NCBI GenBank assembly: GCA_963849485.1
Contig: CAWKIF010000156.1
Span: forward strand, 6,409 to 70,408
Source of the DNA: CAVTWJ01 sp963849485
GTDB lineage: Bacteria > Oederibacteriota > Muellerivitia > Muellerivitales > Muellerivitaceae
DNA length: 64,000 bases
Direction of reading: 5' to 3'
Positions 18,374 through 26,609 of this stretch are shown here, piece by piece (the stretch's first letter is position 1; every line of letters starts with the position of its first letter). The translations under genes were made by a program, and so were the position numbers. The notes beneath the pieces were generated by a model. It worked only from the letters and a program-made list of their open reading frames with translations, was not told the origin of the DNA and made no database searches.

Positions 18374-18407
18374 TTTTTCTTGGTGTCTTCGTGTCTTGGT
18401 GGTGAAA
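18374..18407 (+). repeat. Single arm of the 8-nt-periodic dispersed repeat
   Basis: TTCTTGGTGTCTTCGTGTCT followed by TGGTGGTGAAA matches the right arms of the complete elements (for example 56445-56478). No left arm is visible. It lies between two convergent genes, the glucuronidase and the cupin, where it could serve as a spacer or weak terminator. Confidence 0.7.
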
Positions 18408-18425
18408 TGATTTAGTTTCAGACTC

Positions 18426-18788
18426 TTAGAGAATCTCGTACTTGCGCTTACCTTCCGAGTAGGAAACCAACAGTTTGGACTGACCCTCGGCACAGTTTTT
18501 ATACCGATGGGCCTTTCCAGCCGGGCATAACACCGAATCACCGACATTGAGGATAAGCCTTTCCTTCTCCAGGGTGATTTCCACTTTCCCTTCGATGAGA
18601 TAAATCAGCTCATGGCAGTTGCTATGCACATGAAGGGGGGACATCTTGCCCTTTTTCAGGATCATGGCTGCGACGCTGATACCCACCCCCGGCACCAGGC
18701 TGTCATCGACCAGCCATTCGGTTTTACCCCAATCCTCCTCGGTCAGTTTAGGTTTTAAAGGATTGGTCAGATTGAAATGAAGCTGCAT
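18426..18788 (-). CDS. Cupin-domain protein
   Basis: 120 residues forming a single small cupin barrel. GKMSPLHVHSNCHELIYLIEGKVEI carries the first metal motif (His-x-His with Glu), followed by GDSVLCPAGKAHRYKN for the second motif with its histidine. Such stand-alone cupins bind a divalent metal and serve as small-molecule binders, isomerases or dioxygenases; no substrate can be inferred. An AAGGGCGG site precedes the ATG. It is a single-gene unit, convergent with the glucuronidase and divergent from the hydrolase at 18868. Confidence 0.8.
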   Translation of the reverse strand: MQLHFNLTNPLKPKLTEEDWGKTEWLVDDSLVPGVGISVAAMILKKGKMSPLHVHSNCHELIYLIEGKVEITLEKERLILNVGDSVLCPAGKAHRYKNCAEGQSKLLVSYSEGKRKYEIL

Positions 18789-18867
18789 GAAACCGCCCTT
18801 TTATGAAATTTTCGCCTCTGAACATCTGTTAAACTTTCCACCGTTATAACACTTTTTGAGGGTATTT

Positions 18868-19713
18868 ATGAAACAGTGGAAAATCATCCTGATACCTGCG
18901 GCATTGGCTTATTTAACCATTTTGGGGCTGTTTTTGCTGGCCCAAAGAAGCCTGATTTTCATCCCTACCCCCTTAAATGGGGACTCTCCGAGAAAGTACG
19001 GCCTTTCTTACCAGGATGTTTCCTTTACCTCCTCCGACGGAATCACTTTGAACGGATGGTGGATTCAACATCCCGGTAGGAAACGTTCCCGCCCCGTACT
19101 TTTATATTGCCATGGAAACGGGGCCAACCTTTCCCTGTTATCTGAGGTTACCAGAATTTTTTATACTTTTGGCTTTGATGAATTCCTGTTTGATTACCGA
19201 TCCTACGGGACGAGCCAAAAAGCGCCTTTAAGTGAAAAAGCAGTGGACCAGGACGCCTTAGCCGCCTACTACTGGCTTCAGGCAAGGGGCATTCCTGAAA
19301 ACCATATCCTGGTTTGGGGTCATTCGCTGGGTTCCTCGGTGGCGGCTTGGCTGGCCACCCAAACCCATCCTGCGGGCCTGATTTTGGAGGGAGCCTTTCC
19401 TTCGACCTTGGCGATCAGCCGCCAACGCTATCCCTGGCTTTTGGTTCCGCCTTTTCTAGTTAAAGACCCGTTTAAAACTGAGGATTATGTCCAGAAGAGG
19501 ACTTGCCCTCTTCTGGAATTTCACGCCGAAAAGGACACGATTATTCCCATTCAATTAGGGCAAAAAGTCTTTGAGGAAGCTGTGGAACCTAAACAATGGG
19601 TGGTAGTGAAGGGTATCAACCACAATGACTTTCCCAGTGTGGCTTCTCAATATGAGAAAATCATTCAAGAATTCATTCGAAAATGCTTGAGGCACCCAAA
19701 GACAATCCTTTAA
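18868..19713 (+). CDS. Membrane-anchored alpha/beta hydrolase (BEM46-like)
   Basis: 281 residues: an N-terminal hydrophobic helix (about 5-27) then an alpha/beta hydrolase domain. The oxyanion region is LLYCHGNGANLS, the nucleophile elbow is WGHSLGSS (Ser), and the acid and histidine are probably in HAEKDTIIP and GINHNDF. The order fits the ABHD13/BEM46 group of serine hydrolases, usually esterases or thioesterases. The ATG at 18868 has GAGGG 7 nt upstream; a TTG four codons before is less likely. Together with the next gene it lies in an A+T-richer stretch. Confidence 0.85.
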   Translation: MKQWKIILIPAALAYLTILGLFLLAQRSLIFIPTPLNGDSPRKYGLSYQDVSFTSSDGITLNGWWIQHPGRKRSRPVLLYCHGNGANLSLLSEVTRIFYTFGFDEFLFDYRSYGTSQKAPLSEKAVDQDALAAYYWLQARGIPENHILVWGHSLGSSVAAWLATQTHPAGLILEGAFPSTLAISRQRYPWLLVPPFLVKDPFKTEDYVQKRTCPLLEFHAEKDTIIPIQLGQKVFEEAVEPKQWVVVKGINHNDFPSVASQYEKIIQEFIRKCLRHPKTIL

Positions 19714-19782
19714 TCATCCTTTGATCATCTTCCAATCCTAACATTTCCTTGCAGTCCAAAAAGGGATAGGCTATATCAAGTT

Positions 19783-21480
19783 ATGTCCTCACACCTAAAT
19801 CCTTCAGGTCAAGCGCAACCCACCCGTACTCCTTTAAACGAAAGATTTTCCCCTGCACTCTTGAGCTTTACCCTCACCTCAATACTTTTTATTACCGGAT
19901 TTCTTTTCATCCGTCCCTATTACTTGACCGGTGACGATGGCATGATGACCCTACTTTCCATAGGATTCGGAGATCCCCGCCAAGGTCCTTCGGAATTTTT
20001 ATTTCATCTGAATGTGCTGGTAGGACTAGTCCTCAAAGCCCTCAATGACCTTTGGCCGGAACATCACTGGTACGGTTTTTTTCTGTTTGCCCTCTATTTC
20101 GTTTCAACTTGGGCGATCCTCTCGATGTTTTGTTCAACATTCCGTTCTTTCAGGACTTTCCTCCCATCCTTTTCTGTTTTAACGGTGGTTTTTGAGTTTT
20201 ATTTTGCCCACATGGAATTCACGATTCTCGCTTTTTGGGCGGCCCAAGCCGGTCTTCATTTGATGTTGACCAAGGGTTGCAAAAGCGAAGGCGATTGGAT
20301 TTCCCAAATTTCAGGGGGTACTTTGTTTTATATATCCAGCTTGGTTCGGTTGAAGGCTTCTTTTCTCGCCCTGGGTGCAATGACACCATTCTGTTTTTTT
20401 TACTGGAGGTTAATGTCTTCGAGTCAAAAACGCAGAATGGGCATATGCGCCATCGCCATTCTTGGTTTGACCCTAGGATCGGCTTTATTCCATCGGCAAT
20501 ATTATGAATCTCACTCAGGTTGTGAAAGTTATTACCCCTGGATGGATTCTTTCCATGAAATTGTCGAATATCGGGGTTTGACGGCGGGCCCTTCTTCGGA
20601 ACCCATTCTCAAGAATGTCGGATGGGATTCCCTTGATTTCGCCCTTTTCGCCAATTTTTTCTGGCAGGATCCCAAATTCAGCCTAGATCACTTGGAAAAA
20701 CTGGAAAAAGACATGCCCGCTCCCTTTAACGGCAAAGGAATCGGATGGTTGAAGTATTTAAAAGTAGATTTTACACAACTCCTTCTAATGGCCCTGGTTT
20801 TTTTCCCATTTCACGTTTCCCGACCAAGATACCCCTGGGTGCTGGTAAATATCCTGTGGGTTTTAGTTATATTGCTTTACCTGTATTACTTCAAAAAAAT
20901 AACACCCTGGGTGATTTGGCCGATGCTTTCCTTTACCGCCCTGTCCTTTTATTTCTTCGGAGAGGGCATAGAAAATCGATTGAAACCCAGTCGAGCTTTT
21001 CAACTCCTACAATGGATTGTTTTCAGCTTGTGGTGGATGGCCGCCATTCCCCTTTGGGTGACGGATTGGAGGTTCAACCAGATGGAGATTCGAAGGGAAA
21101 GCCAATTCCAAGAAGAGGTCCAGGCCATCGGGTTCAAACCCGACAAGCTCAGCGTCATTTGGAACCGGGCCTTTCCAATAGAGGACGTCAGCGTTTTTGG
21201 GAACTATCAATTTTTAAAGGGGGTGCCGTTTTATTGGCTGAGCGCGTGGCAAAACACGCCTGAGGCCAAGAGGTTATTATTAAAATTCAATCTAGAGAAT
21301 CCATTCCGGGATATCGTGAATCGCGGGGATATTCAATTCATCTTGCCTGAGAATTACTCAACCATGTACAAGCTATATCTTCAACAGCGGTTCCATATCG
21401 ATCCAACTTTTCAATGGGTTTTCCAGGGAAATATATTCAACGTCTATCAAGTGAAGGGAAAACCCATTCCAAAAAGATGA
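19783..21480 (+). CDS. Large polytopic membrane protein, possible GT-C glycosyltransferase
   Basis: 565 residues with about nine to ten hydrophobic segments in the first 440 residues and a soluble C-terminal domain of about 120 residues. After the first helix comes RPYYLTGDDGMMTLL, an acidic loop placed as in GT-C enzymes, which suggests transfer from a lipid-linked sugar, but no family signature is clear. Base composition is noticeably A+T-richer than in the housekeeping neighbours and codon choice looks different, suggesting acquisition. The gene stands 69 bp after the hydrolase on the same strand and may be co-transcribed. Confidence 0.6.
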   Translation: MSSHLNPSGQAQPTRTPLNERFSPALLSFTLTSILFITGFLFIRPYYLTGDDGMMTLLSIGFGDPRQGPSEFLFHLNVLVGLVLKALNDLWPEHHWYGFFLFALYFVSTWAILSMFCSTFRSFRTFLPSFSVLTVVFEFYFAHMEFTILAFWAAQAGLHLMLTKGCKSEGDWISQISGGTLFYISSLVRLKASFLALGAMTPFCFFYWRLMSSSQKRRMGICAIAILGLTLGSALFHRQYYESHSGCESYYPWMDSFHEIVEYRGLTAGPSSEPILKNVGWDSLDFALFANFFWQDPKFSLDHLEKLEKDMPAPFNGKGIGWLKYLKVDFTQLLLMALVFFPFHVSRPRYPWVLVNILWVLVILLYLYYFKKITPWVIWPMLSFTALSFYFFGEGIENRLKPSRAFQLLQWIVFSLWWMAAIPLWVTDWRFNQMEIRRESQFQEEVQAIGFKPDKLSVIWNRAFPIEDVSVFGNYQFLKGVPFYWLSAWQNTPEAKRLLLKFNLENPFRDIVNRGDIQFILPENYSTMYKLYLQQRFHIDPTFQWVFQGNIFNVYQVKGKPIPKR

Positions 21481-21517
21481 GAAATTTGATAAACGGCGAA
21501 AACCTGTGCTCTTTTTC

Positions 21518-22093
21518 TCAGGCGCAAATCCCCTTTTTCATCCGGTCTAGGTCTTCCAACAAAAGAAGAATGGGCCGTTCTAAGAATGAATTCAAAATAT
21601 AATCCCCCGAAGGATTTGAAGTGGGGGTAACGCAGAAGATCCCCGCCGCCTTGGACCCCGCCACACCCTCCGGGCTGACCTCGAAGGAGATGGCCTTGGG
21701 GGCTTTGATCCCGAGTGTATCGAGCGTAATTTGATAAAGCTCGACCCCGGGTTTTAAGACCTTCACGTCTTCTTTGCAGCGGATGCTGTCGAAATCATTG
21801 GCCAACTCAAGCCGGGAAAGTTCCCTCACGACCTCCGCTGATGAGAGATTGGAAGTCATGGCGATGCGGACTTCATAACGGCGGAGGTTGAGAAAGGTTT
21901 CTTTTAATCCCTGGACCGTCAACTTGAGTTCGGTATGATCGGGCATGGCTCGTTCCGCCTTGGCCATTTCCCGCCGAATCCATTCCAAGTCAAAAATGAG
22001 CGCCTTGGTGACCCAGAAGCTCTCTGGCACATGGGCGTAATAGATGTTGTGGGGATTATTGACGTCCGAAGGGCCGAAATTGATGGGGCTCAT
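21518..22093 (-). CDS. Degenerate HAD-fold protein downstream of gatB
   Basis: 191 residues. The sequence follows the HAD phosphatase plan: KALIFDLEWI (motif I, Asp35 kept but the usual second Asp is Glu37), IAMTSNLSS (motif II), VLKPGVELY with the motif III lysine, and ISFEVSPEGVAGSKAAGI (motif IV, where the usual Glu-Asp is Glu-Val). Two metal ligands are thus changed, so ordinary Mg-dependent phosphatase activity is doubtful; it may be a binding or regulatory relative. The cap region is only about 55 residues. It lies 5 bp after gatB and is probably co-transcribed with gatCAB. Confidence 0.6.
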   Translation of the reverse strand: MSPINFGPSDVNNPHNIYYAHVPESFWVTKALIFDLEWIRREMAKAERAMPDHTELKLTVQGLKETFLNLRRYEVRIAMTSNLSSAEVVRELSRLELANDFDSIRCKEDVKVLKPGVELYQITLDTLGIKAPKAISFEVSPEGVAGSKAAGIFCVTPTSNPSGDYILNSFLERPILLLLEDLDRMKKGICA

Positions 22094-22098
22094 GGAAC

Positions 22099-23550
22099 TT
22101 AAGCGTCCAACTTCTTTTTGAGAATCTCATTCACCATTTTAGGATTGGCCTTGCCCTGGGTGGCCTGCATGACCTTCCCAACCAGAAAGCCAATCACACC
22201 CTGCTTGCCGCCCTTATAGTCGGCGACTACGTTGGGGTTGTCGGCTATAACCTTCTCCACCGCACCCTCAATGGCCTTGGGGTCGGAAACCTGGGCCATC
22301 CCCTTGGACTTGACGACCTCGGCAGGCGAGGCGCCGTTGTTGAAGAGCTCAAGGAATACTTCCTTGGCCTGTTTGCTGTTGATGGTGCCCGCGTCGATCA
22401 GTTCCACTAGCTCGCAAAGCTTCTTCTGGTCAAACTTGAGGGCCTTCAATTCCACGTCTTTTTCCTTCATTTGGGCGGCCATGTCGCCCATGATCCAGTT
22501 GGACAGTCCTTTCGAATTTTTGGTGTGCTTGGCGCCTTCCTCGAACCAATCGGCCAGTTCCTTATCAAAGGTCAAAACCCCCGCGTCGTAGGGGGTAAGG
22601 GAGTATTGGGAAATGAACCTGGCCTGCTTGGCAACCGGCAGTTCAGGCAGGGAGTCCTTGATTTTATTGACGTACTCATCGGAAAGAATGATAGGCACCA
22701 GGTCCGGTTCGGGGAAATAGCGGTAATCGTGGGCTTCTTCCTTGGAACGCATGGGCTTGGTCTTATTCTCGGTCACGTCCCAAAGGCGGGATTCCTGCAC
22801 CACCCGTTCACCCTTCTCGCAAAGCGCGATCTGGCGCTTGATCTCGTACTCGATGGCCTGTTTGGCGAACTTGAAACTGTTCATGTTCTTGATCTCGGCC
22901 TTGGTGCCGAATTGGGCTTGGCCCTTGGGCCGCACCGACACGTTGGCGTCACAGCGCAGGGACCCCTCTTCCATGTTGCAATCAGACACTTCGATATAAA
23001 GAAGGATGTTCTTCAGGGCCGTGAGGTAGGCATAGGCTTCCTCGGCGCTGCGAAGATCGGGTTCGGATACGATCTCAACCAATGGAATTCCCCCCCGGTT
23101 ATAGTCGGCCAGGGAGTAATCGGAAGAATCCAAGCGCCCCGCCTTGCCGCCCGCGTGAACCAGCTTGCCCGCGTCTTCTTCCAGGTGGGCCCGGGTAATA
23201 CCGATGCGTTTGGTTCCTTCTTTGAGCGTGATATCCAGGTGGCCCCCGTAATTCAAGGGTTTGTCGTATTGGGAAATCTGGTAGGCCTTGGGCAGGTCCG
23301 GGTAATAGTAGTTTTTCCGGTCCATCTTGGAGTATTTGGAGATGGTGCAGTTCAGGGCATGGCCGATCATAACAGCGAATTCCACGGCCTTTTCGTTCAT
23401 GACCGGCAGGGTTCCCGGCAAACCCAGGCAACGGGGACAAACCTGCGTGTTGGCCTCATTCCCAAAGATCGTTTTGCATCCGCAAAACAGTTTCGTCGCG
23501 GTTTTTAATTCACAATGGACTTCAAGACCGATGACTGGTTCGTACTCCAT
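22099..23550 (-). CDS. gatB: GatB, Asp/Glu-tRNA(Asn/Gln) amidotransferase subunit B
   Basis: 483 residues, the normal length. It begins EYEPVIGLEVHCELKTATKLFCGC; the cysteine pairs FCGC and VCPRC bind zinc. The cradle domain includes DRKNYYYPDLPKAYQISQYD and the YRYFPEPDLVP motif. The C-terminal YqeY-like tail ends VGKVMQATQGKANPKMVNEIL. GatB binds the misacylated tRNA and activates it with ATP so GatA-derived ammonia can amidate it. The gene order is gatC-gatA-gatB on the minus strand; a repeat separates gatA from gatB. Confidence 0.95.
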   Translation of the reverse strand: MEYEPVIGLEVHCELKTATKLFCGCKTIFGNEANTQVCPRCLGLPGTLPVMNEKAVEFAVMIGHALNCTISKYSKMDRKNYYYPDLPKAYQISQYDKPLNYGGHLDITLKEGTKRIGITRAHLEEDAGKLVHAGGKAGRLDSSDYSLADYNRGGIPLVEIVSEPDLRSAEEAYAYLTALKNILLYIEVSDCNMEEGSLRCDANVSVRPKGQAQFGTKAEIKNMNSFKFAKQAIEYEIKRQIALCEKGERVVQESRLWDVTENKTKPMRSKEEAHDYRYFPEPDLVPIILSDEYVNKIKDSLPELPVAKQARFISQYSLTPYDAGVLTFDKELADWFEEGAKHTKNSKGLSNWIMGDMAAQMKEKDVELKALKFDQKKLCELVELIDAGTINSKQAKEVFLELFNNGASPAEVVKSKGMAQVSDPKAIEGAVEKVIADNPNVVADYKGGKQGVIGFLVGKVMQATQGKANPKMVNEILKKKLDA

Positions 23551-23562
23551 GAAAAACTCCTC

Positions 23563-23626
23563 AGTTAGAAGATTGGAGTGAGTAGTTAGGAGTTAACTTC
23601 TCACTTCTAACTCCTAATTCCTAACT
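23563..23626. repeat. Dispersed inverted repeat, AGTTAGGAGTTAG type
   Basis: Left side TTAGAAG...AGTTAGGAGTTA and right side TTCTAACTCCTAATTCCTAAC are near reverse complements, built from 7-8 nt units of TTAGGAG. It fills the gatA-gatB junction and reaches into the last codons of gatA. Only one copy is in this window. Confidence 0.6.
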
Positions 23627-25091
23627 TTCTTTCAGTGTTGGCTTCTGCTTGTGCCATTCGGTGGCCTGCTCATAGGCCCAGGCCGTGCGCAAGAGGGTCG
23701 CCTCGTCGAAGGCCTTGCCGATCAACTGAAGGCCGATGGGTAGGCCCGTCTGTGAAAATCCGCAAGGGACCGAGAGGCCCGGCAAGCCCGTGATGTTGAT
23801 GGAAACGGTAAAGACATCCTCCAAGTACATGGAAAGGGGGTCCCCGGTTTTTTCGCCAAACCGGAAGGCGGGGTTGGGGGCGGTGGGGGTGGCGATGACA
23901 TCCACCTGTTCAAAAGCCTTGTCGTAATCCTGCTTGATCAGGCGACGCACCTTGAGGGCCTTGAGGTAATAGGCGTCGTAATAGCCGGAAGAAAGCGCGT
24001 AGGTGCCCAGCATGATGCGGCGTTTGACCTCGCTGCCGAACCCCGCCGCGCGGGTCTTGGAATACATTTCCACGATATTTTCGCCCGGCACCCTCAACCC
24101 GTAACGCACGCCATCGTAGCGGGCTAGGTTGGAGGAAGCCTCGGAGGGGGCCAGCACGTAATAGGCCGCCAAGCCGAAAGGCGAGGTGGGCAAGGAAACT
24201 TCTTTGACGATCGGCGCCCTGTTTTTCCAACTCGACGATGGCCTTCTTCACCACTCCGGCCACTTCCTTGTTCAATCCTTCCGGGAAAAACTCTTTGGGA
24301 ATCCCCACCCTCAGACCCTTGATGCCCTTCTTGGCCTCCCCAACGTAATCGGGCACGGGCATGTTGGCTGAAGTGGAATCAGAAGCGTCATGGCCCGCGA
24401 TGGCCTGAAGCATAAGGGAACAGTCTTCCACGTCTTTCCCAAAGGGACCTACTTGATCTAAAGAAGAAGCGAAGGCGATCAAACCATACCGGGAGACCCG
24501 GCCATAGGTGGGTTTGAGCCCCACGATGCCGCAGAGGGCGGCCGGTTGGCGAATGGAACCGCCCGTATCCGAACCCAGGGAAGCGAAGGCCTGGTCGGCG
24601 GAAACGCAAGCCGCCGAACCGCCCGAGGAACCACCGGGCACGCAGGCCAGGTTCCAGGGGTTCTTGGTTTTCTTGTAAAAGGAAGTCTCGGTGGAAGAAC
24701 CCATGGCATATTCATCCATGTTGGTCTTTCCTACCGAAACCGCCCCGGCGGCGTAGAGCTTCTCGACCACGGTGGCGTTATAGGGCGGCTTGAAATTCTC
24801 GAGCATCTTCGAGGCGCAGGTCGTTCGAATGCCCTTGGTGCAAAGCAGGTCCTTGATGGCAACCGGTACGCCCGTGAGGGGGGTAATGTCTTGGCCCGAG
24901 GCAAGGCGCTTGTCGGCCTGCTCGGCCTGCTTCAAAGCCTCTTCCCGGGTAATGGTGATGAATGATTGGACCTTGGGCTCGACTTCCTCCAGGTAATCCA
25001 TCGTGGTTTTAGTCAATTCGACCGAGGAAATCTTTTTGGCCTTCAAGTCGGCCGAGACTTCATGGATGGTTTTAGAAAGGATGGGGTTCAT
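23621..25091 (-). CDS. gatA: GatA, amidotransferase subunit A, interrupted by an apparent frameshift
   Basis: Amidase-signature enzyme releasing ammonia from glutamine for the GatCAB reaction. The start MNPILSKTIHEV is at 25091, 7 bp after gatC. The Ser-Ser-Lys site is present: VAIKDLLCTKG (Lys) and GGSSGGSAACVSADQAFASL with GSDTGGSIRQPA (serines). The frame breaks near 24208-24226: VELEKQGA is followed in the next frame by PIVKEVSLPTSPFGLAAYYVLAPSEASSNLARYDG-type sequence down to 23621. One surplus base in the GGG or AAAAA run would explain it. Because GatCAB is normally essential with its partners intact, I read this as sequencing error. Confidence 0.9.
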
Positions 25092-25098
25092 GTTGGGC

Positions 25099-25383
25099 CT
25101 ACATGATCTTCGGGACTTTAAAGTGCCCGGACTGTATTTCCGGGCCGTTGGAAAGAACCTCCGCCTGGCTGAGGGAGGCATGGGGTACATCGGATCGGAA
25201 GACGTTTTTGACATCCAGGGGATGGGTCAGGGGTTCCACGTTGGCCGTATCCAGTTGGTTGAGCTGTTCGACATATTGGAGAATATCGCCCAATTGCTGG
25301 GTATATCTGGCCACTTCCTCGGCCGTAACTTCCAGGCGGGCCAGTTTGGCCACGTATTGCACGTCTTTTTCGGATAGGGGCAC
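25099..25383 (-). CDS. gatC: GatC, amidotransferase subunit C
   Basis: 94 residues, typical of GatC. VQYVAKLARLEVTAEEVARYTQQLGDILQYVEQL is the hallmark N-terminal helix pair, followed by DVKNVFRSDVPHASLSQAEVL. GatC wraps around GatA and GatB and helps assembly. I choose the GTG at 25383, with GGGAG 7 nt upstream; the frame continues further upstream without family similarity. The stop codon is 7 bp before the gatA start. Confidence 0.93.
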   Translation of the reverse strand: MPLSEKDVQYVAKLARLEVTAEEVARYTQQLGDILQYVEQLNQLDTANVEPLTHPLDVKNVFRSDVPHASLSQAEVLSNGPEIQSGHFKVPKIM

Positions 25384-25499
25384 GTTTGAACTCCCAAGGG
25401 GGATAAGGCCGCTTATCTTGCCAGAACCCGGGGGAAAGCTCAATCTTTTAGCCCTTTCCGATCCTTCCAGCCCCGACCCCGAACGGTTTAAAATGAGAC

Positions 25500-26600
25500 A
25501 TGGCTCGAGTACTTCCCTTCCAACTCCTCTCCTGGGTCTTCGCGGGGCTTTTCCTGGCCGGATGCGCCACGACCCGGCCTTCCCTTTATATTTCTCCCTC
25601 GGATTCAAAGAACCGGAAATTCGACCCGCCTCCCGCCACCGTGATCCGGGTGCCCGTCAATGCCACCCTGCCCCGGATCAAGGATATCCCCAAGACCTTC
25701 CTTCAATTCTTGGATGAGCAATTCAAGCCCATCAAAAAAACAGTCCTGAATCCTTTCCGATCATTGGAAATGGACATGTCGATGGGGGAAGTTTCCAATT
25801 TTTGGGATGCGGCCCAGGACCCCATCTTCCTCGACAAGGGCATCTGGCTCCTGATCCAGCCCCAATCCATCAGCGGAGGATTGAACCAGCCCAATCCCAA
25901 ACACCCCTTCAAATGGAGGATGGACCTGGAAATGACGGCTTATCCCATCCTCGTTTTCGGGAAAGAGCCCTCGACTGAAAAGTTGGCGATGCCGCCGGTC
26001 AAATCCTACCAGGCCGGGCCCTCCGGCTTCCACGCCATCAGCAACACAACTATCTCTTTCACGGAAGCCAACAAGCAGTTGGAGGACCCCCGCTTCGGCC
26101 TCATCGACCGGGTCATCCCCGGTAGCGGCAGTTACAAACTCCGCATCCGGGGAATTAAGCTTTACGGCTCGGGAGGGCAGGTCATCGCTGAAGTGAAGAT
26201 CGAGTACAACCCCCTCATCAATTTGGGTTATGAACCTGCCCACATGACGGTCTATTTCCGGGGGGTGCCCCAATACGACCCGGAGAAGGAGGTCTTCACC
26301 CTGCGCAACCTGGACTTCGACCTCAAAACGGGCGATTTCGTCATGCAAGTGGCCAATTGGATTTTTAAGTCAGATATCTTGAAGGTCTTGCGACAGAAGG
26401 CCCGGATTCCCATCGGACCCAAGTTGGACCAGCTCAAGGACCGCATGAACGTGGTCCTGAACCTGCCCGTCGGGAAACACAGCCGCCTTCAAACCCAGGT
26501 GAAGTCGTTCCGGGTTCTGGGCGCCTTTGTGGACCGGGACGGCATCCAAGCCCAGGTGTCATTGGATGGGGACGCCCAGCTGAACTTATTTAGCCGATAA
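25500..26600 (+). CDS. Outer-membrane-type lipoprotein, DUF4403-like
   Basis: 366 residues. The signal peptide ends in a lipobox, FLAGCATT (Cys at about residue 21), so it is a lipoprotein. The body has two similar halves: VIRVPVNATLPRIKDIPKTFLQFLDEQF near the start, and YFRGVPQYDPEKEVFTLRNLDFDLKTGDF then ANWIFKSDILKVL near the end, a layout like DUF4403 lipid-binding-type proteins. The function of that family is not known. It is divergent from gatC and convergent with pcrA; only 9 bp separate its stop from the pcrA stop. Confidence 0.7.
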   Translation: MARVLPFQLLSWVFAGLFLAGCATTRPSLYISPSDSKNRKFDPPPATVIRVPVNATLPRIKDIPKTFLQFLDEQFKPIKKTVLNPFRSLEMDMSMGEVSNFWDAAQDPIFLDKGIWLLIQPQSISGGLNQPNPKHPFKWRMDLEMTAYPILVFGKEPSTEKLAMPPVKSYQAGPSGFHAISNTTISFTEANKQLEDPRFGLIDRVIPGSGSYKLRIRGIKLYGSGGQVIAEVKIEYNPLINLGYEPAHMTVYFRGVPQYDPEKEVFTLRNLDFDLKTGDFVMQVANWIFKSDILKVLRQKARIPIGPKLDQLKDRMNVVLNLPVGKHSRLQTQVKSFRVLGAFVDRDGIQAQVSLDGDAQLNLFSR

Positions 26601-26609
26601 ACAATACCA

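Noticed and set aside
22471..23508. A 345-codon plus-strand open frame opposite gatB
   Set aside because: Antisense shadow of a highly conserved gene; no start signal or family similarity.
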